From Xylogone sp. PMI_703 (Eukaryota; Ascomycota; Leotiomycetes), in contig JAJTUQ010000003.1 in the NCBI GenBank assembly GCA_021399445.1, forward strand, positions 4,464,001 through 4,528,000: a stretch of 64,000 nucleotides of DNA, given 5' to 3'. Made by a program: the position numbers and the translations under genes. The notes under the pieces were generated by a model that was given only the letters and a program-made list of their open reading frames with translations, did no database searches and was not told where the DNA came from. Shown piece after piece: positions 34,096 through 44,863 of the stretch. Every line of letters starts with the position of its first letter. Position 1 is the stretch's first letter.

Positions 34096-35048
34096 TTTAT
34101 ACCCGCTCCTTTTTTCTTAAACGTATAATAACTTTCTTAATAAAGTATTATCTCTCAGTACTACACTACCATCGCTTTCACCAATTAATTCTAACAACAA
34201 AACCTGAGAATCTACCAGCTCTTTTATATTCTACCACAAATCCACCAGACAGCCAATTCACCGAGTCACTGTACTTCGTACTCAACCCCGCCTTTTCACC
34301 AGGAAATACCTCGGGACCCCTCCCGTTTGTGGTGGCCGAGTAAGCACACTCGAGATGAGGCCAATCCTTTGGCATACCTGTGTTTGGCAAGTATGCGAGA
34401 TGGGAGTCTGGGGTACAGGGGACTTGTGGACTTGTGGTAAAGTGCACTCATGTCCCGGCTGATATGCTGGGGAGTGCGATTGGCTGATACGGTGCTGGTT
34501 GCTACATAAAGGGCTTATCTCTGGTATCTTAAGAGCTTTCTCAAAAAGACTGGTGTCGGATAAATTAACATGTACGTATATGTGTACATTTGAGTAGTTG
34601 ATGATGGAGTCACTGTAACATCAATTAACTTACAATCGTGTGTAGCTTCACTGGGATGCGCAATAATTCAAACGTGCCAGTTGGCATGGTTCATGGCTTT
34701 ACCTGGTATGTATGGAGGGTGTGTATGGAGGGGCAAAGGCGGTATAGTACAGCAGTATTCTGGAGCTGTATTTGTTCGTCCTAAACCTGCCATCTTCGTA
34801 CCTCAATCAATATACGCAGTACGCCCCAATAATATTGGAACCATTGCATCCGATTAGCTATCACTGTTCCGAGTGAACCGACATTATGATTCTACCACTC
34901 CAGAGGAGTAAATGAAGAGAACCGTCATCTCAAAAATAGATTATCTATCTTTTGACCTAATCCATAAAAGAACCCTCGCTCAATTCATCATTCATAATTC
35001 AAGTCTCGTAGACTCTTTAAGCTCTCAAACGCTAATCTATTCCAAAAT
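34096..35048. other. intergenic with one R2 repeat copy
   Basis: Upstream of the SDR and downstream of allantoinase. Holds the R2 copy at 34732-34890 and no gene. Confidence 0.5.
34732..34890 (+). repeat. dispersed repeat family R2, copy
   Basis: Best-preserved copy: GGCAAAGGCGGTATAG at the left, CAGTATTCTGGAGCTGTATT, ATCTTCGTACCTCAATCAAT, ATACGCAGTACGCCCC, CCGATTAGCTATCA and GAGTGAACCGACATTATG at the right. Shares these blocks in order with the copies near 18.0 kb, 44.3 kb and 47.0 kb. Confidence 0.7.
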
Positions 35049-36727
35049 TCAAACCTTCCTTTTCTCCAAGATACACTGTCCCATAGGTCCTTTACTTACG
35101 AAACTTCCCATTGCATCTCCCTCGCTATTATTCTCATAAATCTTCACGCCTCTGAGCCATGTCTCCTTCACGCGGCCTTTAAACAAACGCCCTTCGTATG
35201 GACTGACTTTATTCCTGAACAACAATTCGTTTCGCTCAAGAGTCCATTCTACGGAGTCGTCAAAGACGCAGATATCGGCGTCCATCCCTGGTCGGAGAGC
35301 GCCCTTGCGATGCGAGAGACCGACTTGAGCAGCGGTGTTTATGGAGCAGAGTCGGACTATATCTAGGATGGAGAGCGCGGGCGTTTTCTGGTTTGCTAGA
35401 GACGTCCAGAGGATTGGTAGACCAAGACCAACGCTTGATATCCCGCCCCAGGCAGTGAAGAAGTCGCCTCTTTCTTTCTCTTCTTCCTCACTGGGCTTCT
35501 CGTGATCACAGTTGGGATGAGAGTGGATGTGCTCGGGCAAGATTTTCAGTTCCGGGGTACAAGGGCTGTGGTCGCTGACAATGGTCTGAAGCACGCTATC
35601 CTTTCGAGCCAGTTCTGCCCAGAGGCCGTCCTGGTTGATTTGGCTTCGAATAGGGGGACAGCATTTGTGTCGGGTGTCTCCGTCTTCCACGTCTTCGGCT
35701 GCCAGCGAAAGGTAGTGGAAGCATGTCTCGGCGGTGATTTTCACGCCTTTCTCCTTGGCTTCTCTGAGCAGAGGAATGGCTTCTACGGCGCTCAAGTGTA
35801 CGACGTGAAGACTTAAATCTGGTGCGGTGTGTGCCAAGCTCAGAATCTCCTCAATGGCGTAAGTTTCAAAGGATGGAGGTCTGGAGGAAAGGAATGTCGA
35901 ATAGGAATTCAAGGGGCCACTGGGAGCCATGGGTGGAAGCGAAGTCTGCACATCGTCACCGACAGAGGCGGTGATCGGGGGTATCATTTCGGCGTGAAAA
36001 AGAAGGGTTGTTGGCGTGGAAGCGAGCGTGTTCATGGCGATTGCAACGTCTTTCGAGGAGACAGCCGGGAATTCAGGGACCTGCATATTGCAAGGATCAG
36101 CATAAGTCTCAATAGGTTTGGGCAGCAAAATGGAGCCGAGAAGCAGATCTGGAAACTTACACCACTGTCAATTAAGAATCCCTTGAATCCTCTGACACCT
36201 GCCTCTACCAATGGCAACATCTCCTCTGTATTTCCTGGAATCATACCTCCCCAGAAGCCGACATCAACCCAGCATTGTCCCTGTGCGGCCGTGATCTTGG
36301 CCTGGAAACCTTCTAAGGTCGTAGTAGGTGGTATAGCGTTCAGCGGCATGTCTACGACGGTAGTCACACCGCCACTAGCCGCCGCTCTCGTTCCGGTCCA
36401 GAAACCCTCCCATTCGGTACGTCCTGGCTCGTTCAGATGGACATGTGCGTCCACCAGACCTGGTAGGATAAGGTGCGGACTATGATCTATGTAATGCGTA
36501 CCCACTGGGAGAGAAGACGCAGGAAGGATCTCGGGGAGGATGGAAACGATGTTGCCGGTTTGAGAGCTAATGACAATGGTGGCTGGAGCTATTACTAGGT
36601 TATCCGAGGCGTCAAAGACAGCACAACGGGACGAGACCATGAAGGTAAGAGGGCTGTCAGCATTGTGAGGAGGGGTGGCTGAAGGAGTGGGATATGGGAT
36701 GATGGCCGCGGGATCATTCGTCGCCAT
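35049..36727 (-). CDS. DAL1: allantoinase
   Basis: Two exons, 36727-36161 and 36080-35049, joined at LIDSG-VPEFP, give 532 aa. The amidohydrolase fold shows DAHVHLNEPGRTEWEGF (first metal ligands), GFKGFLIDSG (the carboxylated bridging Lys), LLFHAE and VVHLSAVEA (His ligands), and IVSDHSPCTPE (metal Asp); the late DICVFDDSVEW strand follows. It opens the hydantoin ring of allantoin to allantoate in purine catabolism (yeast DAL1; Aspergillus alX). The length is a little over yeast Dal1. GATA sites cluster upstream (see 36836-37152), consistent with nitrogen control. No other purine gene is next to it. Confidence 0.94.
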
Positions 36728-36835
36728 CTTGACGGCGTCAACGGGGTTCTTTTAGCAAACTGAATCCAAAGAGCGAAGGGGATGCTGTGCCGGCTTCTTC
36801 AAGAGCAAGAAGAGCTCTGTACAGTCACAGCTGAG

Positions 36836-37152
36836 CTTATCGTAGCTGTTGAGGTGGTATACAGATAAGCCGGTCACTCGTTATCTGAGTGAGACGAAGC
36901 GAAGGAGAGGCGTGTAAGAGAGACTTGGGAGAAGGAGATCCCAAGAGCAAAGAGTGAAGCACAGAGAGAGAGAGAGACGAGGAGAGAAAAGAGAGAAGAG
37001 AGAGAAGACGCAGGAGAAGAAATGAAAAGACACGATGAAGCAGCCCAGGGCAGTGCTTTGTGGGGTGCAGGCGCCGAGTGTTCCTTTTCGTATCCACCAG
37101 CAAGCCCACCGGGACTTTTTCTCTTATCGCGGGCCCCTTATCAGTCCGCAGT
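36836..37152 (-). promoter_or_regulatory. cluster of five HGATAR sites upstream of allantoinase
   Basis: GATAAG/AGATAA cores occur at 36836-36841, 36864-36869, 36881-36886, 37133-37138 and 37147-37152, on both strands, within 430 bases of the start codon. HGATAR is the binding site of AreA/Gat1-type GATA factors, which control nitrogen-catabolism genes including purine use. A purine-rich GAGAGA tract (a CT tract on the coding strand) lies between at 36950-37020. Confidence 0.55.
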
Positions 37153-37967
37153 CCAACAGCTTCATCAGTCCGTTCTAGAATGCCCCTTGCACGTGACATC
37201 GGCATCGGCCTCCGTTGCCACAAGGCTATGCACCCGATATAAATTAACAGACTGGACTGAAAGAGAAAGGGACATATGAGAAATTGTGGTTCAGTCCACT
37301 TAGCTATGAAAAACCGTTTCACACCTTCCTTCCGACTGCAGTGAATAATCTTTTTGCACCGAGCAGCTGCAAGCACACACATGGCGCTGTAGCCCCAACG
37401 GAAACTGCATGAGGCCACCAGATTGGAGTTTCTCTCAAGTAAGCCGCTTCGCTCCTGGTCCCATCTAGGGGAAGTTGCACGATAATGAAGCCTCCGATGT
37501 CCGCTCTCAATTTTATTAGTAACGCTGCAAGCAGAGTGGACGAAAGAATAGTTGAGGCCCCCAATGCAATTATCGGTGGCACCATGGTGGCCCGTCGGGT
37601 ATCGCTGCCGTCAGTTCAGCTCCGCGGCCAAAGAATGCTCAACGGCAACGCCTCCATCGTCAATGAGGCCATTCACCGCCATCATCATGGCTCATGGCTT
37701 CTTGCGCTGGCACTCTTCTAGAGGGCCCGCTAGAAGGCTTCTACAGTAGAGACGAAGAACTCTAATCTGACGAATGCTACCATCCCAAGACGGGCTCGAC
37801 CTCTGGTGATGATGGACTAGAGTGTAGTGGCAGCAGTGAAGAGAAGCCATGACCGCAAAGTTGAGAGACGGGCAACTCCGAAACCTGACTAAACCCGATC
37901 CATCATTTTGCTTACTCGATTGATTCGCCGATAAAAAGGCGGGCTGACAGCACTTCAGCGCAACTAT

Positions 37968-38050
37968 TACTCGATGGAAACCACTCACCTCAACTCCTTA
38001 CTCGATGGAAACTCCCTTTCTGCTCTGCTAGACCGTTACTCAATGAAAAT
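37968..38050. repeat. short imperfect tandem repeat
   Basis: Three spaced copies of TTACTC(A/G)ATG(A/G)AAA, about 32 and 38 bases apart, beginning near 37968, 38000 and 38037. Function unknown. Confidence 0.5.
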
Positions 38051-38771
38051 TCTCTCATCCTTCCTCTGCGGGTTTTTCGTGATGCTGCGCCCCTGTTCGG
38101 CCGGACTAGGAAACACTATCCCGACAGGTTCTAGATCCAGTCGAGCCAGAGTCAGTGCCAGTGCATTGCGGCAGTTACAAAGACCCCTCTTTGTGTCTTC
38201 ACATTTCATTTCTTCTTTTGTTCATAACTCGTTATTCAAAGATAAGTATAAGTTACCTTTAATTTCATAGAACGCTCGTATATTTCACGTGTTTGACTAT
38301 AATCACGTGAAATCTATGTATCTGCTATCGACATGATCTGGCGAAGGCGGTATGGTGCTTTGCAGTATGCGGACGACCCTTCTTGGGCTTAGGTCGGATT
38401 ACAATCTCGGTCACCAAATTCAATGTCACACAGTGCTAGAAAGTAAAGAGGCAAGTTAATGTGTCCGTGTGCGTAGTGCGCCACAGTACATATAATGTGT
38501 TTCATATTTCAGGTTGGTGTCAAGATATCAAGAATAGCAGACTGCCCAGTGGAACACCCATGCTACTCATTGAATCAAGATATCCAAAAAAAAAGGCTAT
38601 AATAAATTAACTAAAGTTCGAATTCAACTGCCACTTCAATCGGTTAATCATTTAATCGCTCCAACGATCGTGGTTTCGGGTCCGATGAGCCATCGTTCTT
38701 CTCAAATATTCTCATCTTAACTCAACTCTTTTCAAGCCGAGGAGACGGAATGAACGAGGTAGACGAGTCCT

Positions 38772-40701
38772 TTATGCGGTGGCATGGACTGCCTTTGGAG
38801 CATGTTTTGTCTCACGTTCAAGCAAGGCTTCCGTGACTCCATGAGGACTGGAGGCATTGATCTCCTTGACAGCTTGACTGATGCCAAGTTGCGCATCAGT
38901 CCATAGAGGTGGCACAGTGGCCTCGCCTGGCTCACCAACCCCGATGAAACCGCCTTGAGCAGCCCAATCGGAGGTGCGTTTGATGCCCAGCTCATTGAAC
39001 ACGGAGTCAACAGCGGATACTAACTTGTCACGGTATTCGCGGGTGTGACCAGGTGTTGGGGTGATTCGGAGACGTTCCTGACCAACAGGGACAGTGGGAT
39101 AGTTGATGGATTGGACGTATATGTCATGGTCCTCTAGGAGCATGTCGGATGCTCTCTTTGCCAATTCGGCATTTCCAACAAGAATGGGTACAATGTGGGA
39201 CGGATTAGGGATGACGGGAATATCGCGAGCACTGAGCTCCTCTTTCACGGCACGAGTGTGCAGTTGTTGAAGGCGTCTATCGCCTTGGTATTCCATTTGG
39301 TATTCGATGGCAGTCCTAGCGCCTGCCATAGTTGCTGGTGGCAGGGTCGTGGTGAAGATAAATCCGGCGGCGAGGGAACGGACAGCATCCACCATGTTGT
39401 GGCTTCCAGCTATATATCCACCAACACAACCATAGGCCTTTCCAAGGGTAGCAGTAATAATGTCAACACGATCCATGACCGTACCGCGTGGACGGCCATT
39501 TAGATGAGCTTCGTAGTCTAGATGCTCGGCAACTCCAGCACCATGCGGTCCGTACATACCAACCGCATGAACTTCATCCAAGAAGGTAAGTGCTCCATAC
39601 TTTTCGGCAAGATCACAGATACCTTCAATTGGACCAATAGATCCACACATGCTGTAAACTGATTCAAAGGCAATGATTTTCGGCACCTCCCGGGGGACAG
39701 AAGCCAGTTTTGCCTCCAGATCCGCAAGATCATTGTGCTTAAACACCATCTTTTTAGCACCTGAGTGCCGAATACCTTGAATCATTGACGCATGGTTGAG
39801 GCTGTCGGAAAAGAAGACGCAGTCTGGAAGCTTGCTACCCAAAGTTGCTAGGGTAGCATCATTGGCAACGTAGCACGAGGAGAAGACAAGCGCAGCATCC
39901 TTTGCATGGAGTTTGGCAATGGTAGCCTCGAGTTCCATGGCATGCTTATTGTGGCCGGAGATATTTCGGGTCCCACCAGCGCCGGCTCCATATTGCTCGA
40001 GAGTTTCGTGCATCGTCTGCAAGACCTTCGGATTGCCACCCATTCCCAGATAGTCATTGGAGCACCAGACAGTGACTCTATCTTCCTTGCTTGCCATATG
40101 CGCGCGGGGGAACTCCTTGGCCAACCGATTGATGTTGTTGAAATAACGATAAGACTTATCCTTGTGCTTCTTGTCCAATTCGGCGGCATAGAATGCCTCG
40201 TAGTCAAACGTCTTCGCATTGCGGTGCACTGGTGTGACGGGATTCACGGTGCGATGGCCCTTTGCTGGAGGATTGAACGCGACTACAGTTGCACGGCAGT
40301 TTGTCAGCGGGGTAAGAATCTTACGGGAGCTGAAGCAGCTGAGAAGCTGAGAAATACGTACCCTTTTCATTGCCCAGCAGAGTATCCTCGACGGCTCTGG
40401 CTTCGAAAGATCGGCTGGTATGGATTCTAGCTTTACCAGCATGGCTTTTTCCGGAGAATGCGCGGACGGCAGAGACAGCGGCCACGCCACCCCGACCGAG
40501 CTTGGTGGCTTTTGCAGTCTGCACGGCGAGCGCCTTGCCCATGATGGGGCAGCGACGGGCAATGGTCTGCAAATTAGACATGCTGCCACCACCTGGGGAA
40601 GTCTGCGGGCGAGCAGAAGTGGACAGAGCACGCAGAGTTGCAGGAGAAGTCTTCTTGAGGAAGGGACAGACACCCTTGGACTGACGGAGAATCGTATCCA
40701 T
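38772..40701 (-). CDS. HEM1: 5-aminolevulinate synthase, mitochondrial
   Basis: Two exons, 40701-40362 and 40282-38772, join in GNEK-VAFNPP and give 616 aa. The first 110 or so residues are a Ser/Arg/Ala-rich mitochondrial presequence with two Cys-Pro haem-regulatory motifs, VCPFL (Cys12) and RRCPIMG (Cys51). The PLP-enzyme core shows [17 protein letters not shown], the [11 protein letters not shown]sp region and ATLGKAYG with the Schiff-base Lys at about 395, then [10 protein letters not shown]. It condenses glycine and succinyl-CoA, the first step of haem synthesis. In Aspergillus the gene is hemA. An intron within the presequence border is usual in relatives. The C-terminus is slightly extended. 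Confidence 0.97.
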
Positions 40702-41853
40702 TGTGGCCTTTCACTTCACTTCGGGCGAATTGGGCTTGTTTCGACAGCAGGATGGGAGAGCAAGGAGTTGGACTAATGTAGGTACGGCGTACCTGAGGAG
40801 AGGGAGAAATTGCCAATCGAGACAATTAGAGGATGGGAAGAAGGGAGGAGGGGAATTGAGGGAGGAAGTTGAAAGAAATTGGCGGCCTCGGTTGGTATTA
40901 TGAGGAACAGAGCGGGTTGACAGGCGAGCGAAGCGAACCGCACTAGAAGCGCCAACTGCCGCCGAATTAAGAATCAGCATGGCGCCATTGGCTCGATCGA
41001 GATTCTAAAATCTGGGGCCTATTAAACTGGCAGTTTGTGCCGGTAATTAATAACTACTCTGGGCTCTACTCTGGCCTCGATCTGGCTCTTCGTGGCTTCT
41101 TCTTCTTGCTCCTCTTCTTACTAAGCAGACCTGCCGAGCGCATTTTTCTTCAAACGCCGTTTGATGTGGGCTGAGGGTTCTGGAGGGTCTTGAGGGCCTC
41201 GATCTTGGGACTTCTTTGTCCTCTCCACCAGCCCCTTGACGGCCATGCTTTTTGTTGAGTGACAAATACTATTCTGCACATTTCCTCGGAAGAGGCCCCT
41301 TCCGAATTGATCGCTGACGTGCATCACCAAATTGTACCGTAGAGTAACAGTGCATTGACCAAACATATATTGCGAGCTATTCAACTACCGGTACCGTTCC
41401 CCCGTATCGTAGCCACATGTAATAATGGCGGTTTTACTCACGTTGCAGCGTAATGGCACCCAGTCATTAACTATGAAGCATTCTCACGATCATTGTCAGT
41501 GATGCCGCTTTACGCAAAAAGCAAAAAGCAAAGCCCGAAATCCGAAACCCGAGGTCCAACCTTTACAGCCACTAAATACCACTCCTGAACATGCACTGCT
41601 CTTAAGAATACTTTATAGACATTCTTACGTATTGAAGAATTCCCTACAACCTTTTAAGGTTGGAATTAATTAACGCACAATATCGTAAATATTAGTTGGT
41701 CCCGAAGTACTCATGTTGCATGGTTTCGGAAATCTGGTCGCTTCAGTACATCCGTATGTGTAAGCGTTACACTTCTCTGAAGATGACACCTGACATAATC
41801 TGCTTAAAAGTTACAAGTACTCTGTACACGCGGCTCAATGTGGATAAAGTAGA
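40702..41853. other. intergenic, promoter of the ALA-synthase gene
   Basis: Leader and promoter of HEM1 to the left; 3' flank of the MFS gene to the right. A short GCAAAAAGCAAAAAGCAAAG repeat lies at about 41515-41535. No gene supported. Confidence 0.5.
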
Positions 41854-43770
41854 TTACTTGTCCCGTGCTAAAGACTTGCCCCTTGCAAAGAAGGCCGATA
41901 TGAGAGCAATGGCTCCAATTATAGTGGTCCCGATAAATCCGTACCTGAGCGCTTCAAAGTATACCTGCCGTGCAATACTTTGAACCTCACTTGGCAAATC
42001 CTGAAGTATCGTGACAGAGTGGCGGATGTCGTCAATAATCTAAACCACAGGTGTCAACAACAATGACATCTATCCAAGTGCAAATATAGGTGCATACCTT
42101 TTCTTTGTTTTCAACGTCCGAGAGGGCTATAGGAAGTTGACTTGCCAGGACGTTCTGAATTATTGTTGAGGATGCAGCGACACCCCAAACAGTGCCCATG
42201 GACCGGAACAAATAGACAATAGATGTCGACACAGCTTGTTCTAGTAATTGTGTTAGCATTTAGCCTCTTATAGTGTAGTACGTACTTACCGCTATGGTCA
42301 AAGGCAGCTATAAAAGTAAATAATATAGACGGATATACAATTCCTTGGCCAAGATTTGCTGGAAATAGATATAATAAATACTTCCAAGCGTCATCTTTGT
42401 ACCTGAGAGAAGCCACGAGACCATTTCCAAACATCATAAAGAAGCAGCCTAATCTAACCAGTTCACTGAGTCTACCGTAACGCGACATTATAATACCAGC
42501 TATGAGCCCTCCAATGGGGGTAGCTAGAGATGGTATTACGAGTCGCATACCGGCTTGCAATACAGTATCCTCGAGCACCACTTGAAAGAAGAGTGGGATC
42601 ATAAAGAGGAACTGCCATACACATGAGTTATGAGTTATGAGCTATGATACTAGGAAAAGGAGAGAAAGAAACTTACAGCATAAGCAGCCATCCCAACGCA
42701 CACGTTACTGACTAAGTTAGAGATCGCAAGTGTGCCATGGAGCATTCCCATGGGCATGACTGGTACGGCAGTAGTTCGAATTTCCACAACCACAAACACA
42801 ATAAGCAATAATCCACTTAGTATAAAAGCAGATATCACCCGGAAGTCGCTCCAAGGATAATCATTGCCACCCATACTCAGAGCAGTCAATTGGGCTGACA
42901 GGCCCAAGACAAGCAAGATGGAACCTGTGAGATCGATTCGCTTCCACATAGACGACGTAGTGTGTGAGCTTGTCGTACTATGCCTGGAAGAGCGCGGCTG
43001 GATGTGCGTACCCGGGTCTACTATGACGAAATATCCAATTACGAATGCAAATATGGAGAGAGGGACCTGGAACAGAAAGCACCATCTCCACCCAATTGTG
43101 TCAGCGATGATTCCTCCAAGTGAAGCGCCACATATGGAACCAAATCCATTCAGAACATTCTGACAGGCCTGATACATCCCGCGTCTATGAAAGGGAATGA
43201 TATCGGAATTGATGACCGTGGCCATGGTGATGAGTCCGCCGCCACCAAGCCCAGTCAGAGCTCTGGCAAGGTTCAGCGAAATAATATCGGGCGCGAGACC
43301 ACAGCCCAAGCATCCTAGCAGAAAGGTCACTGTTGCAGTGAAGAAGCAGACTCGGCGTCCAAGGATGTCTGAAAATCGGCCGTAGAGGGGCTGGAAAGCA
43401 GTGCTGGTAATGAGGTACGATGTAGTCAACCACGAGATGGTATTTGCAGCACTGAATTCGGAGCCGATTACTGTGTACGTAGAAGCAGTGATTGTACCAT
43501 CAAAGCCTGAAAGAAACACATTTGAGAAAATTGCTGAGTTTGTCAAGTCAGTGTATTATGATCTCTATCGCGTATATGGAGTTCTTATCAGAGTTTACCG
43601 ATTTGGATCCATACGAAGCCGCTCGGGGGCGTCCACTCGTCATCGTCACCGTCATTGTCATCGGTAGGTTTCGCTACTGATGCATTGCTCGAAAGCAGAG
43701 CTATGGCCTCCTCAGCCTCGGGTGCTCCTTCAAGGACATTGAGTATCTCTTCCTCGTCGGGCAAGACCAT
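41854..43770 (-). CDS. MFS transporter, DHA2/Vba-type (basic amino acid or drug)
   Basis: Five exons, 43770-43599, 43533-42677, 42611-42290, 42240-42098 and 42039-41854, give 559 aa. All joins are in phase and restore WIQI-AIFSN, AAYA-FLFMI, DHS-EQAVS and NKEK-IIDDI. After an acidic N-terminus (DDNDGDDDEW) the protein has fourteen predicted helices, motif A (GRFSDILGRR) between helices 2 and 3, and motif C-like GGIIADTIGWRWCF. It resembles fungal vacuolar basic amino-acid/DHA2 transporters. The RSMGTVWGVAASS helix near the C-terminus is characteristic of this group. Substrate is not determinable from sequence. Confidence 0.9.
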
Positions 43771-44863
43771 AACAATCCGTATGAGGAGAACTTCTTTACA
43801 ATTGCAGAAGAATAAAAGAGAACCTCGTTACGTTGATTACAGATGTATGAATGCTATCTCACAGAAGATCAAATAGAATGGAAATGCGATAGGAAATATC
43901 ACCGTTAGCAATTGTTTAATAACTCGCTCCGTACCCCGTACTTTCAAGTAATAAGAACCAACCCCCGCTTACTTGTTCTTGCGTGCTAGAAGCTAACGGA
44001 TGCAAGAGCAGCAAAATTTTGCGCCAGCCAATAAAATCAGATTTTTAGCAGCAGGTTCACCCTACCTCCATATATGTATGTAGTAAGGGGCATGGATCCA
44101 GTTACCCGGCGGTAGTGGTTTAGTTTACCGCTTGGTGTGAGTAATCCGGCGATGATGTGCAGAGTTCAAGTCTACTTCTGAACAGGCTGGAAACGGTCTC
44201 GAACACATAAGGCTGGATGGTAATACAAAATATGATAACTTGGAATGTCATTGCATAGCTGTCGGTTCACTCAGAGCGATAATAGCTAATCAGACACCAC
44301 GGTCCCAATGAGGTATAAAGATCCCAAGTGTAGGTTGTTTGTCTACGTGCAAACAGGATCTCTAGAATAGTGCCGCGCTATACCGCCTTTGCCACTCCAT
44401 AACTACCACTGCCAAGTCAGAATATGCTTATGTAAGTGAGTGTATGGGAGTTGTGCACGTGAGTTATGCGTTTCACACTCGCCCAGATGGTCTGTGCACA
44501 TGAGTCTGCGACCGTAGCCTTTGAGAGTGACTCAAGCTCAAGCCCCACCAAACCTGAACCCCGCCAACGTGGAACTTCCTCCCTTATTTTTTCCCGCTTT
44601 CAAAAGATTCAAGTTACGATCCATTCAAGAACCAATTAACTACCCCAGGTAAGTTTGTGCTAATCAGCCCGCCCTGTGATCACTGTTCGCGGTACCTTCA
44701 TTATCACTTGGACTCCGAGTCTGGTTGCGAGCTTCACCTCCCTCCCTCGCCGTGTCCTCTTACCCTTTTCAAGCCCACTTTCCACGTCACCAATTAGTTA
44801 ATTCATACCAAGGCAGGCAATTTTCATTGTGCCCCAGAGTTGCTTGCCAGATTGATTAACGTC
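43771..44863. other. divergent intergenic region with one R2 copy
   Basis: Shared upstream region of the MFS gene (minus) and AsnRS (plus). Contains the R2 repeat copy at 44253-44393. From 44640 there is a GT-start possible leader intron (CAG-GTAAGTTTGTG near 44648) that could end before the AsnRS start; not proven. Confidence 0.45.
44253..44393 (-). repeat. dispersed repeat family R2, copy (inverted)
   Basis: Read on the minus strand it gives GGCAAAGGCGGTATAG, CTACACTTGGGATCTTTATACC, CTGATTAGCTATTATC and GAGTGAACCGACAGC, in the same order as the copy at 34732-34890. Confidence 0.65.

Larger units (their letters stand above)
36728..38771. other. 2-kb intergenic between allantoinase promoter and haem-synthesis gene
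   Basis: Besides the GATA sites it has an 88-codon minus-strand frame (37585-37319) with hydrophobic character but no support as a gene, and a short imperfect repeat at 37968-38050. Nothing else supported. Confidence 0.45.

Noticed and set aside
35829..36485. 218-codon plus-strand frame opposite allantoinase
   Set aside because: Antisense shadow of a conserved coding exon.
36837..37418. 193-codon frame on the minus strand upstream of allantoinase
   Set aside because: It is low-complexity (LLLRLLSLLSFLSSS from a CT tract), lies in the promoter and resembles no protein.
37319..37585. 88-codon hydrophobic minus-strand frame
   Set aside because: Hydrophobic stretch only; no homology recognised, no splice partners found.
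39906..40430. 174-codon plus-strand frame inside ALA synthase
   Set aside because: Antisense shadow of a conserved coding exon; no independent features.
44100..44180. tRNA-like sequence with a GAGTTCAAGTCTA box
   Set aside because: Box B is imperfect and the acceptor, D and T stems do not pair.
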